Part shown: positions 1-12,310 of the stretch, one piece after another
Position numbering within the stretch: the first letter of the stretch is position 1
Layout: every line of letters begins with the position of its first letter
Assembly (NCBI GenBank): GCA_026182355.1
Contig: JAPFBL010001929.1
Span: 248,001 to 312,000 of the forward strand
Origin: Hermatobates lingyangjiaoensis
Lineage: Eukaryota; Arthropoda; Insecta; Hemiptera; Hermatobatidae
Length of the DNA stretch: 64,000 nucleotides
Direction: 5' to 3'
Program-made: the position numbers and the translations under genes
The notes under the pieces: model-generated
Databases searched by the model: none
The model's input: the letters and a program-made list of their open reading frames with translations, nothing else
Told to the model about the DNA's origin: nothing

Positions 1-434
1 TAGTTTGGGATATTTTATGAACAGGTTTTAATGTAAACGTAAGATGAATTTTAATTAAAATGTATTATTATTCACTAATCATACATATAAGCAGCGATAT
101 TTCCATTTCCTCTAATCTTAATTTCAATAATATTTTTTTCTTAATATTTCATCATATATATTAATAGGTTATTTTAAATTTGTAGCGGATATAACTGGGT
201 TAATTATTTCACAATGTAACTTATACCTACAGAGAACGTAATAGAAGGGAATAGGCCCACAGTTCAAAGTATTCACAAAATATTGAACATGAAATATACA
301 ACTAATTTTTAAAAAATAAGAAAACTACCTAAAAGATTAAAAAGGTGGCCTGATTCAAAAACATGCTTTAAAAATTACAGAAATCGCTGATATCTTTAAT
401 GCTTAGGTTCACCTGCTAGTCATGATCCTCTCCA

Positions 435-1062
<628 letters not shown>

Positions 1063-2620
1063 CACTCTACCTCAATTACAAACAAATTCTGATTAGTGAT
1101 AAACATATTCTGTTCTATAAAAAAAAATTAAAAGTGATGTGAAATATTCTGTATGAATATACTTGATAAATTTGTTCAGTGATATTTATAATAACCATTT
1201 TTGATTTGCTAGTCCCCAGAAAATGTTAAAATTGCTGGAAATTTCTGTTAAATGATGTTATTAATATTTTATTTTAATTTTAGTAATTAATGTGTCAGAA
1301 TTTGAAATCAATTCCATAATAAACTGATACATAAATCTTAGAACATAAAGAATAATTTAGAAATTATTAAAATAAAGGTTAAAAATTTTTGTAAAATAGT
1401 AAAAATAATTAAATGAAAGTGAAAATTGTATTCAAATGTTTAGTGGAAGTATTCTATGTACATTTATATGTAAAATTACATATAGAGTTGAAATAACTTC
1501 TAATTTCTTCCTCACGTTAAAGAAAAAAAAATTAATACAGTTTTAAAACAAACACCAAGTCTACAGAAGCTTAAATTAGGGACAGAAGTTAGTACAAAAT
1601 ATTTTGTTAATATGAGATTAAATTATATTACATAAATATAGCTTTGTGTAATTTAATTTAAACAATAAATACAGTAGTATTTATTAATTAATTTATTTAT
1701 TTAAACAATAAACACGTGAAATAAAAATTAATGTATAAATCATAATAAGAAAATGTTATGACTTTGATGGGAAGTATGAAAGAAGTAAAAAAAGACTAAT
1801 AATGATTTCGAATGTTGCATGATGTTCTAAGAAAACTTAATAAGAATAATCATTCTTGATGATTAGGCTTACCAGCCACTCATGGTCCCATTCACTTCTC
1901 TGTCACTTTCTCTCTTTCTCCCCCCCCCCTCTCACTCTCTCTCTCTCACACACCCACACTCTTTCTCTCTCTCTCTCTCTCTCTCTTTGTCCCTAAATCA
2001 CAATGAAATCCTGGTTATTGGTACAAAAAAATGAGGGATGTTACTTTCATTTGGATAATCGTAATCTGTTTTCCGTAGACGCAAACAAATACTCAATATG
2101 TTCGCATTTTTTTTTTACAACTTATTCCATGTTGATATAATTTATAATGTGGTACTAAAAATTAATTGACCCTAAAACAGAAAGCATTTCAAACAAATTC
2201 TAAAACATTTAAGTTAGAAGATGACAGAAGAACTTTTATAACCAGTCAAATTAAAATTCAGTGATTATCCCTTCCAAGTAGAAGAAGAGGGAAAGAAAAA
2301 GAATTTGTCGACACTATAATAAGCAAAAGATATCTGCTTAATATGACCTACTTTTTAATGAAGAAAACACAAAAACTTATTACTTTTATAAGTAAAAACT
2401 TATTACTTATTTCCTAACCTGTCTTTATAAGTAGACATCATCATCATAATGATGAGGACTGTTGAAATATCCTTTTGTATTTTCTTCTGTTATTTCTCTG
2501 TGTGATTTTTATTTATTATATATATATAAATATCAATGTAGAAGAAGAAACATAGAGACATTTAAATCACACACTTACAGTCTCTGGTTCTCTAGTTTTC
2601 AGATCATATTTTCATTGACA
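1063..2620. other. AT-rich interval, no gene seen
   Basis: AT-rich DNA with no credible exon. A second C/T-rich and CA-containing low-complexity patch lies at about 1908-1988. A short (TA)n(TG)n tract follows at about 2623-2654. Confidence 0.7.
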
Positions 2621-2644
2621 AACTGTATATATATATATATGTGT

Positions 2645-2830
2645 GTGTGTGTGTTAAACTGAATTCATTAATCAAACATAACTTTCTTTTGAGCAGTTTT
2701 TCATATTTTCTTGGTAATTTCAAATCATCTTAATTTAGTTGGTGAATTATTTGAGCAAAACTCTGGTTGGCCATCAATATTTATTGATTAACATTTGACA
2801 TGTTTCGGCCGTCTCCAACTATTTTCAGAA
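2645..2830 (-). repeat. dispersed repeat Q, copy 1, with hammerhead-like end
   Basis: The part at 2650-2760 (key words GAGCAGTTTTTCATAT and AAATCATCTTAATTTAG) recurs at 27840-27960. On the minus strand 2791-2828 reads CTGAAAA, then a spacer, then CCGAAACATGTC. This resembles the hammerhead-like core seen in other repeats of this window but has a changed first half. It is probably a decayed terminal piece of a Penelope-like element. Confidence 0.5.
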
Positions 2831-2924
2831 ACTATTTTAAACCATCACAAAACAAAACTATTTTCATCGAACAAGTATGTAAACGTAACAGTAAGCTAAA
2901 TAATATATATATGTATAATAAACA

Positions 2925-3199
2925 CTTTTTCTTCTTCTTGGAATTTGGTCAGGGTTGCTATACGGAATCACCTTTTTGCCAAAGTTTAGTCTTTATTTTA
3001 AGACATCCTCAGGGCTATAAACTAACAAAAAAACAATAAACAATGGACATTTGTCATTTCTACTTTAGAAACATCATAACAAATTCAAAAAACTTACTTA
3101 AGGCTAGCTTCTGTTACCTTACAACATAACCGTTATCTGTCATTACATGTGCTGCTACCAAGCGACATATTATTGAAACACTGTTTTTATAATACAATC

Positions 3200-3230
<31 letters not shown>

Positions 3231-3300
3231 ATATATATAAAGGTGATTCCGTATAGTAACCCTGACCAAATTCCAAGAAGAAGAAAAAGTGTTTGTTAGT
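2925..3300 (-). mobile_element. foldback element D, copy 1 (PLE-like terminal repeat)
   Basis: The outer arms are inverted copies: CTTGGAATTTGGTCAGGGTT at about 2938 and its complement near 3262-3281. Minus strand 2978-3015 has the core AGCC-CTGAGGA-T-GTCTT-loop-AAGAC, followed by a degenerate TAAACTTTGGC. A (TA)n tract (3202-3238) lies inside the right arm. Related copies are at 40165-40615 (an inverted pair), 55340-55580 and, more degraded, 12090-12310. Confidence 0.7.
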
Positions 3301-4735
3301 AATTTGTGGTCAAGAAAACAGTACCGTATATGTATAATATATATATGTACATACAGTAAACAATTAAAATAAAACTTTACATTTAGCACAGTATGCAATT
3401 TAGAAATGAGAGTAGTTATTTTATTCGAAATATTTTAGTAGCAATTCTGAATTTCTTATTGAGGTTTAGTTGTTTATAACAATAAGTAGATATAAATGTA
3501 TATTTTAGGAAATAATGAGAGGCCTAGAACCTGGTGCATAAAGCATAGTTAAATGATATTTATGAATTTATAACTTTTTCTAAGTTCTGCCATATAATGG
3601 TATGCTAAAGTTTTTATTAAAGTATATTAGAATAAATGCTTTAAATGGTACAAAATTATGAATTATTTGACAGTAATTCAGTAATTGTCAATATTAAATA
3701 TTAATTTTAATTCTTATGATAGAAAGAACATTACATATTATTGTGGTTCATTTTTTAATTTATCTTTCAGTATTCAATGTATTAAATATTAGTGTATAAA
3801 AGTATATTTAATTTAATATTATGACTTGAAATGTAATATATTCTAGATAAAATTACTACTGCAGTAATATTGATTCAATGCAATTAAAAATAATGTAAAA
3901 AATATTTTGAATATCATTTTAAGTAATGTACTGTATTATTTTTTTTTTATAATAAATTTACGGGTCATTGGAAAATATTTCTAAGCAGTAAATCAATTTC
4001 AAATAATCCTAGCTTCAATTGACGATGTTTCTTTTTTTTATGTCAGTTAAGGTTAATTGGTTTTATTCTTTTATACAGATTGATTATAATTATTTTTTTT
4101 ATCAACCCTAGCAGGCATTCGTGAGTGTACTAGACCAAGTTTAGGAAGATTTACTACGTTTATTTACTCAGAGAATGTATTTATTGCACTGTGAAAGTTA
4201 TTTACTTCAAAGTTACTTTATGTTTGTTACAATAAATGGATTAACCAGACGATGATGTATTACAATAGTCATATCAGAAATGTGGCTTATTGGAAGCAGT
4301 CTTTCCTGGTTTCTGTAGAATAAGAGTGTGTTTTTTTTTTAAAATAATCCACTAAATTTTAGTTTTCTTTTTGTATTGTTATGTAATATCCAAGGATTAG
4401 ATTTTATTTTAACATAAAATAAATGTTAAAGTAAACATTTATTACACAAAATACAAAAGGCATTCATCTTATGAAAGAAAAAGTTATAAGATTTATGTAT
4501 TAGCTTTTATTCTTTTTAACGTGGTGGTATTTCATATTTTCAAAAATGGTTTAATTAGAACCAAGTCATATTTAAAAGGAATGTAACATAACCGTTGTTT
4601 GTTCGAGTTAAAATATTTACCACATATATAACTGTTATAGACTGAAAGAAAAATAATGATTCGATAGGTATTGTGTAGAATATGGGAGGTGGAGTGGGGG
4701 AACATGTGCAATCATAATTAATAATCCATGTTCCT
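3301..4735. other. AT-rich interval, no feature seen
   Basis: AT-rich sequence with homopolymer runs. No splice-bounded GC-rich segment, repeat or RNA gene was recognised. Confidence 0.6.
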
Positions 4736-4737
4736 AA

Positions 4738-4850
4738 TTGAAAAAATTAAAGAAACTGATCTCCACCTAAAAAAAAATTGTCAGGGTATGAAAACTTTTT
4801 CATGTAGAGATCAGTTTTTTTAATTTCCTTTATGAGCAATTCCTCAAATA
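4738..4850. mobile_element. small foldback (MITE-like)
   Basis: The left arm contains AAGAAACTGATCTCCA and the right arm contains its near-complement, AGAGATCAGTTTTTTTAATT, about 60 bp away. The inverted arms are imperfect and there is no coding capacity. The family is not identified. Confidence 0.5.
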
Positions 4851-5112
4851 CTGAATACCACTTTGTCCATCCAGTGCCAGGAATCGGAGAATTTTAATCG
4901 AACCTCCGATTCTGCAAACGATTCTTTGTATGTTTGAAACTTTATTTCCGACTCCAGGTAGTAATAAAAAGCTAAAGTTTTGTTTGACTATTTAAAGTAT
5001 CAATATAATCTATAGATCTTACTGGAACGAAATAGGAGAAAGAAATTACGTTTTTTTTTCGAGGAAGTATGTTTTTAGGTATCGTCTAATCACTAATGTA
5101 CGGTGACTCATA

Positions 5113-5552
5113 TATATATTTTCAGGTAACTCACCACAAATGATTGAAGATAATCGCTCATTGAAGATTCGTTTTCACGTCGTCAGAGAGCAAGTGAATA
5201 AATGTTGTTGACAGGTTATGGATTTTGATTTAAAGTAGGATTAACATTAGCATCATTGACAGTATTTTTCCCTATTATATTAGAAATAGTCTTGATTTGT
5301 TTAACGATTACTTCAATTTGAAATTTCTAATTAGAGATTTTTAATTGAAGGAATCGTCAACCAAATCAAGACTATTGCTAATATAATAGGGGAAAATACT
5401 GTCAATGATGCCAATCTTCATCAAACTTTAAATCAAAATCCATAACCTGTCAACAACATTTATTCACTTGCTCTCTGACGACGTGAAAACGAATCTTCAA
5501 TGAGCGATTATCTTCAATCATTTGTGGTGAGTTACCTGAATATTTATATCAC
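5113..5552. mobile_element. 440-bp near-perfect foldback element
   Basis: Two arms of about 200 bp are inverted copies meeting near 5325-5335. The left arm starts TTCAGGTAACTCACCACAAA and the right arm ends with its complement, TTTGTGGTGAGTTACCTGAA. Arm identity is high, with a few mismatches, so the insertion or inversion is fairly recent. There is no reading frame. It may be a MITE or an inverted dimer of a PLE-type terminal repeat. TA-rich DNA flanks it on both sides. Confidence 0.8.
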
Positions 5553-5569
5553 GTGTTATTGTGAAAATT

Positions 5570-5750
5570 TTATATATATTTATTTCAACTTCCACCCGCA
5601 GTCTTAAACGCACGTACCTCTCCTTCTTCCCTTCTACTCTCTTGCTGATGACGAACTTCGGTTCGAAATATTGATCCAGTAAGTGTTTCCGTTTTATGTG
5701 TCGTCTTTTTCAGTTATTTATCTGTCCGGTTTAGTAATTTTATATATATA
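5570..5750 (+). mobile_element. repeat H, copy 1, with hammerhead-like core
   Basis: Homologous to 38800-38945 (shared CCCTTCTACTCTCTT and GATCCAGTAAG). At 5645 the plus strand reads CTGATGA-C-GAAC-TTCG-GTTC-GAAATATTGATCC, with a perfect 4-bp helix II closed by a TTCG loop. No upstream arm pairing with the bases after the core is seen in this copy. The element ends in a (TA)n tract. Confidence 0.6.
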
Positions 5751-6135
5751 TATATACTCTATAGGTTAGCTACAGTAAGTGATTGGCATCCCCAATAAAT
5801 ATTGGCATACCTAGATTACTTCGTTGATCTCTATTAGACATCGATATGGCAGTTAGTAATAATTTCTACTTCAACGTGAAGTTCTGCGTCATTTTTAGAA
5901 AATTATTTATGTTTACAAGTACTGGAACGAACGATTGTTTGGACAACTTGTAAAATAACGAATATCTCCAAAGGTTAAAAGAGAAGTATGTAAAGGATCA
6001 GAAGAATAGGGAGAATTAGTTATTTAGAAAGGAATTTATTTTTTATTAAGAGTAATATAGGCTAGAAACATATCCCCCTTTGAAATGTGTTTATCAATAT
6101 AATTGACTAGATTATTGATTTTTTTTTGTTTCCAG

Positions 6136-6349
6136 GACGGTGAACTACATTGTAACCCTGAGCTTGTTTGTGGTGTCGATGCTGAGTCGAAGCCTCCTTC
6201 TGGAAGCGGAAGAGCCACTCCTTCGCCTTCACTTTGCCGATCAGAAACCAACCAAGAACACCTCCAACTCACAGCTATTCCAGACAACCAAACAAGTGAT
6301 AACAGCCTACCTTCTTAAGCTGCTACTCATCCTTACCATTTCAACGGTC
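6136..6349 (+). CDS. probable internal exon of an unidentified membrane protein
   Basis: A strong acceptor (T-rich tract then TTTCCAG, ending at 6135) is followed by 71 open codons. They are read from 6137 and begin TVNYIVTLSL. The exon ends at a GTAAGA donor (6350). The segment is GC-richer than its surroundings and uses CTG, CTC and GTG codons, as an exon would. The peptide has a hydrophobic stretch at residues 4-16, then a polar middle (LEAEEPLLR, and DQKPTKNTSN with a possible N-glycosylation site), then a second hydrophobic stretch at about residues 57-69. This suggests two membrane segments joined by a loop. The frame continues to a stop at 6374, so a 3' terminal exon is an alternative. 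I do not recognise the family and found no partner exon in the window; its introns would have to extend beyond what I can detect. Confidence 0.5.
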
Positions 6350-6379
6350 GTAAGAATTCTCCTTAATGTCTGTTAGATA

Positions 6380-8730
6380 TCAAATCATGTTCCTTAGTTT
6401 AAAAAAAAACACTGTGTGATAACCAAAAAAAGTATTACCAACCATTTTTTTTTGTTTCTAGCCTATAAACACAATTAATTATACATAAGCCATATGATTC
6501 ATTTTAGGTCCTTTAGTTTGATATTTATTTATAAACAGTTCCAGCTTTTTTATTTTAATGAATCAGTTAGGCATAGATACTAATAATTTCAGTTAAATCA
6601 TGAGTATTTATTTTCATAGTATTAGTTAAATAAAACATCCTTTTTGTTTTGATCTACTAATAAATAATGAATCTGGATTTCTTATAAATAGGTGAAAGCT
6701 TTTTTTTCTTTTTTTTTTTTATTACATCCATGACTATTGCAAATGAAAAATATCTCATAATTTACAAACTAAAATAATAAATAAAAATTAAAAAATCTTA
6801 GCAAAGAAACTGTCTTTTTAAAAGGACGTGATGAAACTTTTTTTGTGATCCTTGTTCAAGTTATTATCCCACATTTGTGAAATTCATTCAAATATTTTTA
6901 AAATAGATAGACTCTGTTAATTGTCTTCTGTACTTATTGTGTTGTTCTATAGCTACTAATTAATGGAAACTAGAAATTAAAATAACTGAATATCACGAAA
7001 TGAATAGAAAAATACATGAACATCATAATTTCAGTTTTGTAGTTCCTATAAAAGTGAGTAATTCAATGAGAACTCTTTAAGATTTTGAAATAGATTATTT
7101 TTGTTACCATATGTAACAATTGTGAACTGCTCTGCAATTTCTACAAATGACAATAAAATTATATTATTTCTAATTAATGAAATGGCGAAGTTAATCTTAT
7201 AAACTACTCCATCTTTATTGCAGGGTTCTTTGTTTTTGTCTAATTTAATAATCAATAATACATGATTCAGATCATGTATAATATATCTTTATACTTTTAA
7301 AAACAAAATATCTTTTTTTTTTATTTGTACAATCACTTTAAAAGTGTTTATGATATCTTCCTGGAATCTTCCTCGTCATGTGTAATATTAATTTCAGCAT
7401 AAGTAATCAACATGTTGGTATTTTGTATTTAATATTTTTTTCAATACATTTAAAATATATTTAATTCAAACATAAATCATAATTAAAGTGTATTTATGAT
7501 AAAATATCTCGTCTATAATAGAGTAATATTGTTATTTAAAATTTTGAGAGATCTGTATAACATTGTGTATTTTAAGCAACTGATTTTTCTAAAAATGAAG
7601 ATATTTAAAGTAATTTTAAATTTATAAACTAAAAAAAAAATTATTTATCATAATTTTAATAATATAGATTGAATTAAACGTTTATTTTCTCTGACATATC
7701 TACATTTTTAATCATTGCAGCGAATATAAAAAAATTGGACTATACATGTGAAAGTATATTAAATTTGTACAGTAAGAATTGGAAGTAAAATCAGTAAAGC
7801 GTAGAATTTAGTTTTAAGCTGTGATTTGGACCTTATAAAAATGATATATTTTATTAGTAAGAATTGTTCAAGTGATTTCAAAAGAGATTATAAAATCAAT
7901 GAGAATGAAACAATTTGGCAAGACTGCTAAAAAGTATTTTATGTGTGAGGTTGCCATAATTAGTAAAGTTTTTTTTTGTGGTATAGTAACAGTTATAATC
8001 AATGACATTGTAATTGTAGTATTTTGCATTTAGGGCAAAAATATTTGTGTTTGCAGTTGACTGAAACCATTACTTATAGACATTATAAAAACCTTGTTAT
8101 ATTTATAATGTAGAGTATATGAAAGGACATAGACTGAACATTATTGGAGGCTATATATTCATAAATAATTTGTATAAATAGATATAGCTTCTTTGACTCA
8201 ATCAATCAACGAAACGGAATGAGTTTTTGTTGTTTTTCGAAACAGTGTATTGTTTCCTTTGCCAAGAAAATTCAAACTGAATGAATTTATTATATTTCCT
8301 TTGACATAGAATTGGATATAATCAATATATTGGAAAACATGATAAATAAAAATGTATTTTAATTTTATTTAAAGTTTAGTTTTGCTAAAGACCTTTTTTA
8401 AAATAAGATCTTTGGCCTAATTTTTTAGGTTATTGTTATTTAATATCTATAATTGATTTTATATGTCAATTTATTTAAAACTTATTTTGAGATGAAAACT
8501 ATGAATTCTGTTAGGACAATATGACTCATAATTTCATATTTTTGAAATGTTATCTCTTTTTTTTTTCTTTTTTGAACAATTGAAATAATTATTATTTTAA
8601 AATTACAACTAATTATAGAACTTTAAATATAAATATTCTTCTATCATAAGCTATCATTTCTATAAATTTCTACAAAGTATGAAAGAGTGGTTTATTTTAT
8701 GTTTAATAATAAACCATTGACTAGTCATAA
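6380..8730. other. AT-rich interval, no gene seen
   Basis: Long AT-rich sequence with poly-A and poly-T runs. The one longer frame (7046-7255, minus) is AT-rich, unlike a known protein, and looks like chance. Confidence 0.6.
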
Positions 8731-8737
8731 ACATTGA

Positions 8738-8868
8738 CGGTGGGCGAGGTGGATTGGCTGGTATGCTGGGTCACCCATCCAAGTCGGTACACTGCCCCAT
8801 GTTGCTTCACTTGGGCATTCAACATGGTTACGGCCGTTAGCTAGTTTGACTACTTTCTTTTGTGAAAC
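8738..8868. other. isolated GC-rich island of unknown nature
   Basis: About 130 bp of much higher GC content than its flanks (GGTGGGCGAGGTGG, GGGTCACCCATCCAAG). No long reading frame, clear splice signals or tRNA fold was recognised. It could be a repeat fragment or a small exon. Confidence 0.4.
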
Positions 8869-9904
8869 CATTTTTATTAGATTGCACAGCTATGTCAGTC
8901 TCATTTTTATTCTTGTACCATGAAAAAAATCTTTGGGGTTCACTAATTTTGTTGAAATCTTGACCATGAAGTTTTTATCAAAACTGTTTCTGAGTATTTT
9001 TTAATATCAATTGATTTATTGAAAACGAAAAAGTAAAACAAAATCATTTTTCAACTTTGACTGTTGTGACATTAAGTCAAGGATATGAAAAATGATTATG
9101 AAAAACATATATAAGCAATTTCTTTTTCTTTTCTTCTTTTTGCTTAATTAACTTCTCCAATGAAATATCATTATAATATTTATAATAATACCATTATAAA
9201 TTGATAAATAATTGAAATTTTTTTTATCACCTTGATTGGTGTAATTCTAATAACAAATTCTAGAACTCTATCTTTAAGAAAAATTGGAAGTATCCTTTGT
9301 TACAAATTATGTTTGGATTATTCACGTTTGTCTGATTATATGACTTCTTTTTACAAAGAAAAATGTCAGGAATGGAAGACAGAATCTTAAGACACGCTTA
9401 CGTGTGCTCGCCTCCCCCTCCCCCTCAATGCTCTCACGATAAGAGATATTATCTGTAATCGTAATTGTTTATGTTTTTCTAAAAAAATTTTTTTTACTAG
9501 ATCTTAGAATAGAATTGAAGAAATAATTTTAAAGGAATTTACTTTCTAAATATCTGTGTCATCGGAATTTATTTTTAATTTCTATGACTTCTATATTTTT
9601 TTTTTTTCAATTAACATAATTTTCACTGTAAAAAGAATGAAAATTGTCTTATTATAAAAAAAATCTTACAAAAATATATGATTTTAGAGAATATGACTTC
9701 AGTTACGCAAGAAGCAATAAAATTAGCAATATAGTTGAGCTTCAGGGTCACTCAAAGGATCTTTAAGTGGTGAAATTATCTTTACTGAAAGGATTTTCAA
9801 ATTTTGTATTTGAAACATTAATTAAAGTAAGACAATGGAAATTTACGTGGAGAGCAATAGAAAGGTTACTGCGTGTAACAACAGTTGATATATAACAGAA
9901 CAAA

Positions 9905-9955
9905 ACACTGACGAAGAATGATATTTCGAACATAGTTCTTCATCAGGACAGAAGA
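9905..9955 (-). ncRNA. hammerhead-like motif (minus strand)
   Basis: The minus strand reads CTGATGA-A-GAAC-TAT-GTTC-GAAATATC, the same core as repeats H and C. The flanks are AT-rich with no further recognisable repeat. This is probably a solo remnant. The surrounding 8870-9900 has no gene. Confidence 0.45.
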
Positions 9956-10194
9956 AAGTGAAGTAAGATGTGGTCAGACTGTCAAATTGAAGCGGACATT
10001 TTTACTGCAATGTAATGGGGTCACATCTTTGCTACTTTTCTTCCCTTCTGATGACAAAATATTGTTCAAAATTGTCGGTCATAGTAAGTGGTTTGTCTTT
10101 TTCTGTGTTTTATGTATTTTATTTTTTTTAAGTCCAGTAGGACCATTTTATCCTTATTTGAAATATATATAACTATATATACTTGAATATGTGT

Positions 10195-10370
10195 AAAGAT
10201 CACAAATAAAGAAAAACTAACATTTGCTGTCTCAAATTTTCGGTTTCAACTGTCTTAGGAAAATAAATAGAGTAGTTGGCTTCTCTTTATTTCCTTAAAA
10301 ACAGTTGAAACTGAATATTGGAGACCGTAGCTGTTAGTCTTTCCGTATTTGTGTATCTTTTCTTACACTG
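10195..10370. mobile_element. foldback element K, copy 1
   Basis: Inverted arms include CAAATTTTCGGTTTCAACTG and the complement-like CAGTTGAAACTGAATATTGG, plus outer AAATAAAG/CTTTATTT segments. The inner part resembles the hammerhead-like core found at 54551-54590 and 61321-61362, but is decayed. (TA)n follows at about 10387-10400. Confidence 0.55.
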
Positions 10371-10399
10371 GACTATTTGTTTCCAAGTATATATATATA

Positions 10400-12085
10400 T
10401 TAAATCAATAAAAATTAATACTTTTATTCTAAATATTGAAAAAACTTCCAAAGTTTTAATTGAAAGTCTTTAAAGTTGTTTGCATTCATTACATTGGCAA
10501 AGGAAACTTTATTTTGAATATAATTGGGAACTGTATTCTACATTGAAAATGAAATTACTATGACATTTCCATTGTATGTTTGAATTAATACATTCATTCC
10601 AATGTAGAAGGACTTTTTCTTTTTTATATTGCTGTCACTTAAGTGCATCAGTATTTATTGTAAGCATAAAGAAATAACAGATATTTTTAGGTTGTTGTAA
10701 ATATGACTATCGCTTCTGTGTAAATTATAACTAGAAATAAGATGGAGCACAAATTTTTTGCAATTATTGGCCTGATATTAGTATAGACTTTATAAGTGAA
10801 AAATTATAGACATGTCAATAAAAAAAAACTAGGCAATAATTGGCCACAATAATAAGAAAAAAAGTTGGCATACATTTTTACTAACTTACATACCAGATAT
10901 ACTTTTTGTGCTTAGAGAAATAATGTTTTTTATGAAAATGATTTTATTTGTAGAATAACACAATCAGCGAATGTCTACTAAATGTAAATAATATCATTAA
11001 CAATATCCAATGATTATTTAATAATATATATACTTTAATTTTTTTAATTGCTTGTTTTTTTTAATTTATGAGAAAACAATTCAAATTATTTTAAAAAATT
11101 TAATTTATCCAAATAATTGAAATTTTTTCTGAATATTGAATGTAATAAAGTTTTTAAGAAATTAAAAGTTAAATTAATTTAAACTTTAATTAATTTAATT
11201 TAAATTTAATTTAAAAAAAATTGAATATTTTTTTACAATTTTTTTTGTGTTGTTATAAATTAAGTCATTTAAGCAAATATTTACTTAATGGATACATTTC
11301 AAGTTTCTTGTCATTCGTAACAGTGAAGGTACTAACATCAAAAAAGTTTATTGTCCTTAAGTAGTTATTATCTCTTCATTTTTGTTTTCTGTTATATTTA
11401 TTTGTACAAGAATTTTGTTCTCTTGAATGATTCCTGCCTTGAATGTACATATTTAACAATAATATTACTTAACCTGATAAACCAAGTAGATTAATCCAAA
11501 AGGCCTTCTGATCTAAATTACAACTATGTTTAATTTTTTTTGTTTCTAGTTTTTTTTTAAATTTCATGTATTGTTCAATATTTTTATGAGATTATCTAAT
11601 TCTTAAGAAATTACAATGTACAATTAATAACAGCAAAAGTTTATGTATAAAGGATTTTCTAAAAGTAGGTATACAGTGGTCCTTTGGAATTATTGTTTTT
11701 TTTCCATTCTCTTCCCTTCTGCTATAAAGAAAAAAATCCCCACTCCCCACTATATAAATAGTTTAATTAACAGTTTTATAAATATATCTCTTTACAACAT
11801 TGTATCGTCATTAGCAAAAACTAATAAATAAAAAAAAAATTATTAACGTTGTTTTGTAGTCTGCAACAGAAATATTGAAAGTACAACAATTTGCCTCAGA
11901 TTCAAAGATATGAAATTCTAGTTTTATAGTATTTAAGGAAAAAATATTGTTTTTTACTTCCTCTTTGAGCTATTCGATAATGAAATATAATTGAATAAAA
12001 TTCAACCAACATTATCAACAGATGTTCAAAGCAGTATTGAATAAATGCTGTAGTGCTTTTATTTTATTAAATATATATACGTATA
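10400..12085. other. AT-rich interval, no gene seen
   Basis: AT-rich, with poly-A/T runs and alternating TTAATTTAA words at 11150-11230. No exon or repeat family was recognised. Confidence 0.6.
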
Positions 12086-12089
12086 TATA

Positions 12090-12310
12090 AATTCACACAA
12101 GGGGTTCTTGAGGATTTGGTCATAAAACATACAACTCCTGATTATAAGCCGACGTTTCGCCAAAAGATTCAAGCATCCAAACGTTTGGCATTTTCAAGGC
12201 TAAAAAACAATTTATTATCGACATAAGTAAAGCAAGATAAATGTAACCCCTCGTAACCCTGACCAAATTCCGAGAAAAAAAAAGTGTTTATTAGTAATTG
12301 TGGCGATGAA
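12090..12310 (-). mobile_element. degraded D-like element with hammerhead-like core
   Basis: Minus strand 12146-12203 contains AAGCC pairing with GGCTT, a GCC/GGC helix and an intact GAAACGTC. The first half (TTGAAAA) departs from CTGANGA. The right side (12255-12305) matches the outer arm of element D (ACCCTGACCAAATTCC, then GTGTTTATTAGTAATTGTGG). Confidence 0.55.
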
